In this document: piece after piece, positions 40,764 through 50,100 of the stretch
Layout: each line of letters opens with the position of its first letter
Numbering within the stretch: the first letter of the stretch is position 1
Source of the DNA: a virus
Direction: 5' to 3' (one strand)
DNA length: 64,000 nucleotides
IMG/VR virus record: IMGVR_UViG_3300020442_003079
Location: 1-64,000 of that record
Translations under genes and position numbers: made by a program
Notes under the pieces: model-generated
Told to the model about the DNA's origin: nothing
What the model saw: the letters and a program-made list of their open reading frames with translations, nothing else
Databases searched by the model: none

Positions 40764-42401
40764 ATGTCTAATTTTGATTCAATTAAAGGTATAATGGATG
40801 GGTATAACCCACACCGTGCCTTAATGGAACAGACCCGTAAGTTAGTCAAGAAGTGGGAGCCAACTGGTTTATTGGAAGGTATTACCGAAGAGAACAAGAC
40901 ACACGGAATGGCTGTTCTTTTGGAAAACCAAGCTCGTCAATTAATTGATGAGGCTTCCAAAACTGGTACTCAATCTAATTCTGAAGAATGGGCAGGTGTT
41001 GCTTTACCATTAGTTCGTAGAATTTTTGGTGAATTAGCTGCTCAAGACTTTGTTAGTGTTCAACCTATGAACCTACCAAGTGGTCTTATCTTCTATCTTG
41101 ACTTCAAGTATGGTAGTGCACAACCTGGTTTCACTCAAAACTCTGATGTGTTTGGTAACACTTCAGGTTCTGGTGATGCTTCTGGTGGTCTTTATGGTGC
41201 TGGTAAATTCGGATATTCTATAAACGAAGCCGAATCAGGTAACCATGCTATCGCTGCTCTTACTGGATCTGCAACTCTTGCAATGATTGATTTTGATAAC
41301 ACTGTTTCAGAATCTATTGCTAACTTAAAGTACTATCTACTACCTATTTCTGGTTCTTCCAATGGTGACATTGGTGGCATTCGTGCTTGGGAACCTGTTG
41401 GTAACGATAGTGCACTAACAACTTGGTATCCTGCGTTTACCAAACCAGCTAACTCTTCTAATGAAGTTGTTGCTGCTGATGCTGCTACTCACATTCGTTT
41501 TGTCGTTGATGAGAATGCGAAGAATGATACAGCAAAATTCAAGTATCATAAACAACCTACTGATATCACTCGTGGTGACTTTGAAGCTTCACCAACTGCT
41601 GGTTCAGATGGTGGTTTCTCTGGTGAAGGTGATGCTGGAATACCAGAAATCGATATTTCTCTAAGAAGTATTCCGATTGTTGCGAAAACTCGTAAGTTGA
41701 AAGCTGTCTGGACTCCAGAACTTGCTCAAGACCTAAATGCTTATCATAGTGTTGATGCAGAAGCTGAATTGACTTCACTTCTATCCGAGTACATTTCAAT
41801 GGAAATCGATTTAGAAATCCTTGACTTGTTATTGGTAAATGCTAACGCTAAGACAGAATACTGGTCAGCAAAAATTGCTAATGAGTATAATTCTGGTACT
41901 GGTGCTTTCGCTGAGACTGCAACAAACCAGTCTGCTTACACTAAAGGAACTTGGTTCCAGACTCTTGGAAACAAGTTACAATCTGTTTCAAATGCAATTC
42001 ATCAGAAGACCCTCAGAGGTGGTGCTAACTTTATCGTAGTTTCTCCTGAAACTGCTACCATCATTGAGTCTATTCCTGGATTCGCAGCTGATTCCGATGG
42101 TGCTGCAACTAACAATCAATACGCGATGGGCGTACAAAAAGTAGGGGCTCTAAATAACAGATATACTGTTTACAAGAACCCTTATATGATCGAAAACCAG
42201 ATTCTATGTGGATTTAGAGGTTCTAACTTCCTCGAATCAGGTGCCGTGTATGCTCCGTATGTACCATTGATTATGACACCTCTCGTATACGACCCAACCA
42301 ACTTTACTCCGCGTAAAGGTGTGATGACTCGTTATGCGAAGAAAGTCGTAAGACCTGAGTTCTACGGAAAAGTCATCGTTGCTGATGTTGATTTGGTGTA
42401 A
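40764..42401 (+). CDS. 23: Major capsid protein, gp23-like
   Basis: A 545-residue protein with ribosome site aagggaga. N-terminal prosegment includes MAVLLENQARQLIDE-AS; a cut after Glu63 would match the T4 gp23 cut after residue 65. Then ALPLVRRIFGELAAQDFVSV, QPMNLPSGLIFYLDFKYG, the EIDISLRSIPIVAKTRKLKA and VWTPELAQDLNAYHSVDAEA blocks, and the ending FTPRKGVMTRYAKKVVRPEF typical of the family. It forms the icosahedral shell. Codon use is the most biased in the window. A strong terminator follows. Confidence 0.95.
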   Translation: MSNFDSIKGIMDGYNPHRALMEQTRKLVKKWEPTGLLEGITEENKTHGMAVLLENQARQLIDEASKTGTQSNSEEWAGVALPLVRRIFGELAAQDFVSVQPMNLPSGLIFYLDFKYGSAQPGFTQNSDVFGNTSGSGDASGGLYGAGKFGYSINEAESGNHAIAALTGSATLAMIDFDNTVSESIANLKYYLLPISGSSNGDIGGIRAWEPVGNDSALTTWYPAFTKPANSSNEVVAADAATHIRFVVDENAKNDTAKFKYHKQPTDITRGDFEASPTAGSDGGFSGEGDAGIPEIDISLRSIPIVAKTRKLKAVWTPELAQDLNAYHSVDAEAELTSLLSEYISMEIDLEILDLLLVNANAKTEYWSAKIANEYNSGTGAFAETATNQSAYTKGTWFQTLGNKLQSVSNAIHQKTLRGGANFIVVSPETATIIESIPGFAADSDGAATNNQYAMGVQKVGALNNRYTVYKNPYMIENQILCGFRGSNFLESGAVYAPYVPLIMTPLVYDPTNFTPRKGVMTRYAKKVVRPEFYGKVIVADVDLV

Positions 42402-42451
42402 ACCAAATAGGTTAGTGTAAGGCTGGTTTTAGACTTATATTGACCAAACTT

Positions 42452-42484
42452 AAAAGAGGGGAGTAAAAACTCCCCTCTTTTTTT
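42452..42484 (+). terminator. Intrinsic terminator after the major capsid gene
   Basis: AAAAGAGGGGAGT, loop AAAA, ACTCCCCTCTTTT, then more T: a perfect 13-bp GC-containing stem with a T-tract. It is the only strong intrinsic terminator that I see in the window and would end the gp22-gp23 transcript. Confidence 0.93.
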
Positions 42485-42491
42485 GCCTGTT

Positions 42492-42499
42492 ATATTTAT
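42492..42499 (+). promoter_or_regulatory. ATATTTAT octamer before the neck operon
   Basis: Directly after the terminator and 38 nt before the 42538 start; this position, between a terminator and a new operon, is the best contextual support that the octamer marks a promoter. Confidence 0.55.
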
Positions 42500-42537
42500 T
42501 ACTGTAATATTACATACATTCTAATTAGGAGAAATAA

Positions 42538-43695
42538 ATGCCACAAGCATCAATATGGGATGGTAGTTCTACCTTTACAACAGGTTCTACACCATTTGGA
42601 TTCTATGATACAGATTCAGATTTCCAAACTGAGGCTGATAACTTTGCGAAGTGGTGTGCAAAAAGATTAGGTTATCCAATTATGGATGTGGAATTGAACT
42701 CAGGTTCATTCTACGCAATACTTGAAGAGTCTATAACCGAATATTCTGCACAAGTAAATCAGTACAATATAAAAGACAATCTACTTTCTTTACAAGGACA
42801 ATCTACAGGTTCTAATTTGACACATAGAAATGTCACTCAAACATTTGGTAGAACCATACAGATATCAGAACAATATGGTACAGAAGCTTTAGTGGGTGGT
42901 ACTACTGATTTGAAACACGGTTCAATACAAATAAACTCAGGTTCACAAGAGTATGATTTGAATACATTGTGGGCTGATGTATCTGAAAGTGGAGAGGCAA
43001 TTGAAGTTAGACGAGTATTTCACGAGGCCGCACCATCTATTCAAAGATACTTTGACCCATATGCAGGAACTGGTCAAGGTACTATAAATATGTTGGATGG
43101 ATTTGGATTTGGAAATTATTCACCTGCAGTAACTTTTCTTATGATGCCAATATATGCAGATTTGTTGAGAGTTCAAGCAATTGAATTCAATGATATGATT
43201 AGAAAATCTGCTTATTCATTTGAATTGGTAAATAATAAACTTAAAATCTTTCCAAACCCAACAGGAGATGACACAATACATTTTCAATATATGGTAAAGA
43301 GTGAAAAGGACTCATCATTGAAAGCTCCACACGGTGGTTCTACACTTGGTGTGGTTAGTGATGTTTCTAATGCACCATATGAGAATATGGTTTATACACA
43401 GATAAACGATGTTGGAAAACAATGGATTCGTAAGTATGGATTAGCTTTAGCAAAAGAATTATTGGGTATGATTCGTAGTAAATATTCATCAGTTCCTATA
43501 CCAAATGCCGAAGTAAATCTCGATGGTGATACATTGAGGAGTGAGGCAAATGCTGAAAAGGAACAATTGATAACCCAACTTCGTGAGTACTTAGACCAAT
43601 CATCTCGTAGGTCATTGATGGAAGCCGAAAGAGATGAGAGTGAATATCTACAAGATAAGTTAGGTAGAATACCAATAAACATATATGTAGGATAA
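42538..43695 (+). CDS. Probable neck/connector protein, gp13-like
   Basis: A 385-residue protein with ribosome site taggagaa. Notable blocks: FAKWCAKRLGYPIMDVELNS, FYAILEESITEYSAQVNQYN near the N-terminus, YADLLRVQAIEFNDMIRKSA with YSFELVNNKLKIFPNP in the middle, and a helical C-terminus (KYGLALAKELLGMIRSKYSS). Helical N-terminus with an acidic ESITEY motif is typical of head-tail adaptor proteins in tailed phages. It stands in front of the gp14-like gene, where T4-like genomes carry gp13. The gp13 call rests mostly on position and this motif. Confidence 0.6.
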   Translation: MPQASIWDGSSTFTTGSTPFGFYDTDSDFQTEADNFAKWCAKRLGYPIMDVELNSGSFYAILEESITEYSAQVNQYNIKDNLLSLQGQSTGSNLTHRNVTQTFGRTIQISEQYGTEALVGGTTDLKHGSIQINSGSQEYDLNTLWADVSESGEAIEVRRVFHEAAPSIQRYFDPYAGTGQGTINMLDGFGFGNYSPAVTFLMMPIYADLLRVQAIEFNDMIRKSAYSFELVNNKLKIFPNPTGDDTIHFQYMVKSEKDSSLKAPHGGSTLGVVSDVSNAPYENMVYTQINDVGKQWIRKYGLALAKELLGMIRSKYSSVPIPNAEVNLDGDTLRSEANAEKEQLITQLREYLDQSSRRSLMEAERDESEYLQDKLGRIPINIYVG

Positions 43696-43699
43696 TCTG

Positions 43700-44188
43700 A
43701 TGGCTAGTCGGTTTTTATCTTCAAGAGACATAGAACAATTTACTCGTTTCAACCGAGAATTAGTTGGTGATTTAAAACGAGATAAAGATGGTATAATAAA
43801 TCAACTTGTAAAGATATTTCAAATATCTGCATCTGATACTAAAACAAACTTATATGGTGAGGCAGTAGGTGGAGTAAAAACATTTTCACCTGGTGTTGAG
43901 TTACCTTGTACTATACAGGCAGATGATTTCGATTTCAATACGGATGAGTTTGGTCCTGATTTACGACAAACTGTGGTGTATAGTTTTATGAGAGATACTT
44001 TGATAGAGGCTGATTTCAGACCAGAAATTGGTGATATTATTGATTGGAATCACGCTCATTGGGAAATAAATTCAATAAATGAAAATCAATTGATTGGTGG
44101 AAAATATGATGAGAACTTTTCAGTAGTATGTAATACTCATCTAATTAGAAAAAGTGCACTGAACATTGAGAGGATTAGAAGTATATAA
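43700..44188 (+). CDS. Probable neck protein, gp14-like
   Basis: A 162-residue protein four bases after the previous gene. TKTNLYGEAVGGVKTFSPGV, ELPCTIQADDFDF, FGPDLRQTVVYSFMRDTLI, ADFRPEIGDIIDWNHAHWEI and LIGGKYDENFS match the arrangement I recall for gp14-type neck proteins (F.PGVEL.C.I, PEIGDII.WN..YWEI). T4 gp14 is longer. It would seal the head together with gp13. The stop overlaps the next ATG (TAATG). Confidence 0.65.
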   Translation: MASRFLSSRDIEQFTRFNRELVGDLKRDKDGIINQLVKIFQISASDTKTNLYGEAVGGVKTFSPGVELPCTIQADDFDFNTDEFGPDLRQTVVYSFMRDTLIEADFRPEIGDIIDWNHAHWEINSINENQLIGGKYDENFSVVCNTHLIRKSALNIERIRSI

Positions 44189-45573
44189 TGGCAAGTAAAT
44201 CTAAACCAGTTCCAAGAACTCAAAGAAACATCCAACGAGATGTACCGAGTAATAGGGGATATGAGTTACGAAGAGATAATGATACTACAAAAAATATACA
44301 AGTATCTCTTATTGACCACGATTCCGCTATTATGTATTATTTCAATGAGGTGATAAAACCAACTGTGGTTGAGGGAGATGAACAGATAAAAGTTCCTGTA
44401 TTGTATTCTAATCCTGAGAGATGGAAGTCAATAAATAAAGATGGATATATACGAGATTCAAAAAGAAGTATTATAACTCCATTGGTTGTATTTCGTAGAA
44501 CGAGTATACAAAAAGATGATACTATTGCTGTAGATAAATTCGACCCAACCAAACCAAAATTATTTTATACATTTGAACAAAAGTATTCTCAAAAAAATAG
44601 ATATGATAGATTTTCACAACAAATAGGATTATTACAACAAAAAGAATATTATAATGTTGCAGTACCAGATTATATGACTATGAATTATGAGGCAGTAATT
44701 TGGACTTCTTATGTTGCCCAAATGAATCAGTTGGTAGAGAAGATAAATTTTTCTGATGGTGCATATTGGGGAGAACCAAACAAATTCAAGTTCAAAGTAA
44801 ATATAGATAGTTTTGAAGATAGTACAGAATTTGGAGACAATGAAAGAATTATAAAAACTACATTCAATTTTAGTTTTAGAGGATATCTAATACCTGAGAG
44901 TTTCAATGAATTTATGAATACTCAAAAGTATTTTACACCAAGTAGAATCGACATAGAAGATAACACAGGATTACAATTTACACCTAATTTTGGTATAGGT
45001 GGAAATAAATTAGAAGTGTTACATACACAGGCAAAAGGAAGTGGTATACCAAATCAACTTGGTGGTGCAACAGATTTTATGAGAGGTGCTACAAGAAGTG
45101 GTGGTGGTGAGGCACAAGACATACAATTTACAAATACATTTGGTGGTGAAACTTTATATACTATGAGAAATGGTGGAGAACCAACGAGTTCTGCAGATAC
45201 TACGGCAGTATTACAATTTGGATTCGCTGAATCTAATTATGAATTGAAGAGTTTTGTGATATCAGGAAGTTCAAGTTCATCCTTATATAATATTCCAGAC
45301 CAATCACAACAGACTGCTTCAGTATATTCATTGACATCATCAATCGATACTGGATTTCAGTTACGAAATGGTAGTTTGAATATATCTATAAATGGAGTTG
45401 ATTTGAGTTCTGAACAAAATCAATTACAATCTGGTTCTGTTGATTTCTTTATAAGTTCATCACAACAAGAATTTTTAGTTCGTAAACCAACAGTAGAAGA
45501 CCCATTTCACGGACATAATATAGACCAAACAGAATTTCTAACCATTAGATTTCAACAAGAGAAGGTATTCTAA
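44188..45573 (+). CDS. Probable tail completion/sheath terminator protein, gp15-like
   Basis: A 461-residue protein. Residues 60-180 hold VPVLYSNPERWKSINKDGYI, ITPLVVFRRTSIQ, and VAVPDYMTMNYEAVIWTSYV with AQMNQLVEKINFSDGAYWGE, which match the gp15 pattern of T4-like phages (P.xY..xxR, VPx.xTxxxxIxTxxxxxMNQxxE). In T4, gp15 caps the tail and joins it to the head. This copy is about 190 residues longer; the extra C-terminal part (after residue 260) is Ser/Gly/Thr-rich with a fibre-like ISINGVDLSSEQNQLQSGSV segment. Coupled at both ends by TAATG. Confidence 0.62.
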   Translation: MASKSKPVPRTQRNIQRDVPSNRGYELRRDNDTTKNIQVSLIDHDSAIMYYFNEVIKPTVVEGDEQIKVPVLYSNPERWKSINKDGYIRDSKRSIITPLVVFRRTSIQKDDTIAVDKFDPTKPKLFYTFEQKYSQKNRYDRFSQQIGLLQQKEYYNVAVPDYMTMNYEAVIWTSYVAQMNQLVEKINFSDGAYWGEPNKFKFKVNIDSFEDSTEFGDNERIIKTTFNFSFRGYLIPESFNEFMNTQKYFTPSRIDIEDNTGLQFTPNFGIGGNKLEVLHTQAKGSGIPNQLGGATDFMRGATRSGGGEAQDIQFTNTFGGETLYTMRNGGEPTSSADTTAVLQFGFAESNYELKSFVISGSSSSSLYNIPDQSQQTASVYSLTSSIDTGFQLRNGSLNISINGVDLSSEQNQLQSGSVDFFISSSQQEFLVRKPTVEDPFHGHNIDQTEFLTIRFQQEKVF

Positions 45574-46118
45574 TGGCACAAAATTATTTGAAAGGTGTAA
45601 AACACGAATTTATAAAACCAGTATCCGAATCTAAATTTAGTGGTGATGTATTGGTATTTAGAGATTCTGATAAGAATCCAATAGAATACTCAATGAATAT
45701 GAGGTCAGGAGGACCAAAGACAAGAACAGATGTTGTAAATTTTGAGGGTGGTGATAATAATTTTACAAGAAGAGTTCAAAGATTTAAGTATCAGGATATT
45801 TATTTTCAGAATAGTGACTTCTATGATTTTGAACCAGATTTGACCGAAGGTTATGAATTAAAACCAGGCACAGTAAGATTGAAAATAAATGGAGTACAAC
45901 AAAGAACAAATCATCTTGACCCACGAAAAAGTGAAGGTGTAGATTTTTCTTTAGATGCAACCTTATCAAAGATAAGATTGTATAAACCAAGACCAGGTGA
46001 CCCATATACAGATGGTTCTGGTGCTACAAGATATTATAATTTTTATGGATATGAGATTAGATCTGGTAGTTATTTTTCAGATGAAATAGAAGTCAAATAT
46101 TCACAGGAGAGTATGTAA
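45573..46118 (+). CDS. Unknown virion protein of the tail operon
   Basis: A 181-residue protein with TAATG at both ends. Beta-rich sequence: FIKPVSESKFSGDVLVFRDS, QRFKYQDIYFQNSDFYDFEP, GTVRLKINGVQQRTNH, SKIRLYKPRPGDPYTDGSGA, FYGYEIRSGSYFSDEIEVKY. The KINGVQQ and C-terminal ISINGVDL-like phrases resemble the C-terminal part of the gene upstream, suggesting a shared fold. Likely a neck/fibre adaptor, not assigned to a family. Confidence 0.55.
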   Translation: MAQNYLKGVKHEFIKPVSESKFSGDVLVFRDSDKNPIEYSMNMRSGGPKTRTDVVNFEGGDNNFTRRVQRFKYQDIYFQNSDFYDFEPDLTEGYELKPGTVRLKINGVQQRTNHLDPRKSEGVDFSLDATLSKIRLYKPRPGDPYTDGSGATRYYNFYGYEIRSGSYFSDEIEVKYSQESM

Positions 46119-47095
46119 TGGCATTAATAGATTTAACAACACAGGCTTTACCACCACAAGTACCATCTAAGGTATTGACCACTACTGCAGTAACAGAATC
46201 TGCTACAGGAACTTTTAGAATAAAATGGGATGATATTTCAATTGACTTATTATCAACTGGTTCTTTTGATTTGGGTATTGGTAATCATTTGATAGCAACT
46301 GCAATATATGCTACTGGTTCTAATGGTCAAGAAGAAGCTATAAGAATTTTACCATCTAATGGTCCTGATGGGCCTTTTTCTACTGGTTCTGTAATCGTAC
46401 AAGGTGATTTGATTGTAAGAGGAAATACTACACAACAGAATGTAGAGTCTATGGTTGTAAAAGACCCAATATTAGATTTGAATTATTCTGGTTCAGCGGA
46501 ACAAGGATTGACCGATAGTGACTATGGTGGTTTGAGAATTGCTAGGTCGGGTAGTAATCCAGCAAAAATTGTATTTGAAGAATCATCTGATAGGTGGAGA
46601 GTTGATGTTGGACTAAATGCATATAGTACTTTGGTTAGTGTAGATTCAACTGATACATTGACAAATAAAACTATAACAGGATTAGCAAATTCTACCTTGG
46701 CAACATCTGCTTCATTGACACTCGATGGTGGATTTATAAGAGGTGGTAGATATGCACAACACGATAATGAATACACCACTAAGGCTTATGTAGATGCCGC
46801 ACTTGGTTCAGGTGAATTTGGTGTATACTTTAGAAAGAATTTTGTTAAAAAAGCTGGTACTATTAATGCAACAACTGCAAGTTTTACTGCAGTAACCGCA
46901 TCTGCACCAGGTTCATTGACGGCTACAAATGAACAAGACTTTTCATTCTTTATCAATGGTGCCTATATGGAACACGATGCATTAACAATACAACAAGATG
47001 GGGGACAATTTCTACTAAAAGTTGATTCTGATGAGATAGGATACACTTTAGAAAGTGACGATGAAATAATTGCACACGGAAAATTTAACTCATAA
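46118..47095 (+). CDS. Short fibre-type protein
   Basis: A 325-residue protein. N-terminus LIDLTTQALPPQVPSKVLTT, then SVIVQGDLIVRGNTTQQNVE, SMVVKDPILDLNYSG, SVDSTDTLTNKTITG and TTKAYVDAAL, phrases typical of phage fibre shafts. The C-terminus ends in a small beta domain (FSFFINGAYMEHDALTIQQD). Its VIVQGDL and TLTNKTI elements link it with the following giant fibres. It is the last gene of the neck/tail operon before a new octamer. Confidence 0.65.
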   Translation: MALIDLTTQALPPQVPSKVLTTTAVTESATGTFRIKWDDISIDLLSTGSFDLGIGNHLIATAIYATGSNGQEEAIRILPSNGPDGPFSTGSVIVQGDLIVRGNTTQQNVESMVVKDPILDLNYSGSAEQGLTDSDYGGLRIARSGSNPAKIVFEESSDRWRVDVGLNAYSTLVSVDSTDTLTNKTITGLANSTLATSASLTLDGGFIRGGRYAQHDNEYTTKAYVDAALGSGEFGVYFRKNFVKKAGTINATTASFTAVTASAPGSLTATNEQDFSFFINGAYMEHDALTIQQDGGQFLLKVDSDEIGYTLESDDEIIAHGKFNS

Positions 47096-47118
47096 TTTTA
47101 TTAGAATTTGAAAAACAA

Positions 47119-47126
47119 ATATTTAT
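47119..47126 (+). promoter_or_regulatory. ATATTTAT octamer before the giant fibre genes
   Basis: In the 73-nt gap before the 2249-residue fibre gene, 42 nt from the start; the leader then contains GATAAGCTTATAC (AAGCTT palindrome) and the ribosome site acgga. Confidence 0.48.
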
Positions 47127-47168
47127 AGATGATAAGCTTATACATCTAAAATAACGGAATTACCATAT

Positions 47169-50100
47169 ATGGCAAAACTTGATAGTAAACAACTATTACC
47201 ACTACTTACAGGATCATTCGAGTTATCAGGAAGTCTACAATTATCTTCCGATAGTTCTATTACAGGTTCTATCTCTGGTTCATTCAAAGGTGAGGGAGAT
47301 AACCTAACATTTGGCCCTGCTAAACAACCTTTTTCGGACATATCTGAATCTCTTGGTGATAGACTTGATACCATAGAAGGTGATAGTCCACAACAATTAG
47401 GTGAAACTAATACACCAACATTTGCAGGATTGAATATAACCAATGGTCTAACTGTTGGTGGTGACATAACTGCAGAATCCTTTATAGTTAGTTCCTCCGT
47501 AACCCATATGACACAATCATTTTCAAGTGGTTCTACTGTTTTTGGGGATACTTTAGACGATACTCACGAATTTACAGGTTCATTAATATTCACTGGTTCT
47601 ATGGTAATACCAGTTGTAGATACATTTCCTACAAGTTCTGCAGACAAACCGTTCAAATCAGGTTCTATATTTTATTTTGATGAGGGAACTGGAGGAACTC
47701 CATCAAGACCATCTAAACAAGTATATGTTTATAGTGGTGCATCATCAGATGGTTTCAATGCAATATCCACAAGTGGTACAAGTGGTACGAGTGGAACTGC
47801 AGGTACATCAGGTACAAGTGGGTCAAGTGGTACGAGTGGTTCAAGTGGAACAAGTGGTACAAACGGAACAAGTGGTTCTTCGGGCTCAAGTGGTACGAGT
47901 GGAACATCTGGTACAAGTGGTTCAAGTGGAACATCTGGCTCAAGTGGAACATCTGGATCAAGTGGTTCGAGTGGAACATCTGGTACAAGTGGAACAAGTG
48001 GGTCAAGTGGAACATCTGGCTCAAGTGGTACGAGTGGAACATCTGGCTCAAGTGGTAGTAGTGGTACAAGTGGTTCAAGTGGTTCTTCAGGTACAAGTGG
48101 TTCAAGCGGAAGTAGTGGAACAAGTGGAATAGATGGTACGAGTGGTTCTAGCGGTTCAAGTGGAACAAGTGGGTCATCAGGTACAAGTGGAACCAGTGGC
48201 TCAAGTGGAACATCTGGTACAAGTGGTACAAGTGGAAGTTCAGGCTCAAGTGGAACAAGTGGAATAGATGGTACGAGTGGTTCAAGTGGTTCAAGTGGAG
48301 TAAGTGGTACTTCAGGTACGAGTGGAACAAGTGGGTCATCAGGTACAAGTGGTTCATCAGGCTCAAGTGGAACGAGTGGAAGTTCAGGTTCAAGTGGGAC
48401 AAGTGGAACATCTGGTTCAAGTGGCACAAGTGGTGTAGACGGAACAAGTGGAACATCTGGCACAAGTGGTTCAAGTGGTTCAAGTGGAACGGCTGGTTCA
48501 AGTGGTTCAAGTGGAACATCTGGTTCAAGTGGGTCAAGTGGCACAAGTGGTTCGAGTGGAAGTAGTGGCACAAGTGGTATAGATGGTACGAGTGGTACAT
48601 CAGGTACATCTGGCTCAAGTGGTACATCTGGCTCAAGTGGAACAAGTGGTTCGAGTGGAACAAGTGGAACTTCTGGTTCTTCAGGCTCAAGTGGAACAAG
48701 CGGTTCGAGTGGAAGTAGTGGTACAAGTGGTACAAGTGGTTCAAGTGGAACAAGTGGTGTAGACGGAACAAGTGGAACAAGTGGAAGTTCAGGTTCAAGT
48801 GGAACAAGTGGTTCATCAGGTTCTTCGGGTACGAGCGGGACAAGTGGAACAAGTGGTTCGTCAGGCACAAGTGGAACAAGTGGTTCGTCAGGCACAAGTG
48901 GGGAAGATGGTACAAGTGGTTCGAGTGGTTCTTCTGGTACTTCAGGTACAAACGGAACAAGTGGAACAAGTGGAACAAGTGGTTCAAGTGGGTCATCTGG
49001 CACAAGTGGTAGTAGTGGTTCGAGTGGAACAAGTGGTACATCTGGTACAAGTGGTTCGAGTGGTTCTTCGGGTACAAGTGGAATAGATGGTACAAGTGGA
49101 ACAAGTGGTTCAAGTGGGACAAGTGGTACAAACGGAACAAGTGGTTCAAGTGGTTCAAGTGGGACAAGTGGAAGTTCTGGCTCAAGTGGAACGAGTGGTA
49201 CAAGTGGTACGAGTGGTTCAAGTGGTTCGAGTGGAACATCTGGCTCAAGTGGTACAAGTGGGTCAAGTGGAACAAGTGGGTCAAGTGGAACAAGTGGTTC
49301 TGATGGAAATTTCGGTGGTGCAGCATTTGAGTTTGATTTCAATACTGCTACATCAGATGCCGATCCTGGTGCAGGAAAATTAGCACTAAATAATGCAACT
49401 CAAAATAATGCAACAGAAATGTACATTGATGATACTGATGTCAATGGTACAGATATACAAAATTATTTACGAACTATAGATGATTCGACCTCTACGATAA
49501 AGGGGCATGTTAGAATAACAAATAAAACAGATAGTTCACAATTTATTTTATTTACAATATCAGCATCTTCTGAAGAAACAGGTTACCATAAAGTTACTAT
49601 AAGTGCTGTAGATTCATCAGCTGCAGCTCCATTTAGTAATACAGAAGATGTTATTGCGACATTCGCAAGAACTGGTGATAAAGGTGATAGTGGGTCAAGT
49701 GGAACAAGTGGAACATCTGGCTCAAGTGGAACGAGTGGTTCAAGTGGAACAAGTGGTTCAAGTGGAAGTAGTGGAACAAGTGGTGTAATTCAAATAGCTA
49801 GTGATGGTGATAATAGAATATTGACATCCGATGGTGATGGAACTGCAACTGCAGAATCTAATCTTACCTTTGATGGAGCAAATTTACGACTAACTGGTTC
49901 ATTGTTTATAACAGGTTCAAGTATGGGTGTGGATACCCACGGTTCTGTAAGTGGTTCTGCACAATCAACTGGTTCGTTTGGTAAAATAGAATTATATAAT
50001 GATATACATTTGAATGTTGGAGAATTTGCTGTAAGTGCTTCACGACAATCAACTGGTTCGTTTGGTAGAGTACAGGCAACAAATATTGCTGGTAATAGTG

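Noticed and set aside
47729-49342. A 537-codon minus-strand open frame rich in Pro, Leu, Val and Glu, and similar ones opposite every GTS/GSS array
   Set aside because: It is the mirror of the 9-bp coding repeats on the plus strand, which contain no stop in several frames. It has no ribosome site and the same pattern arises wherever the array occurs.
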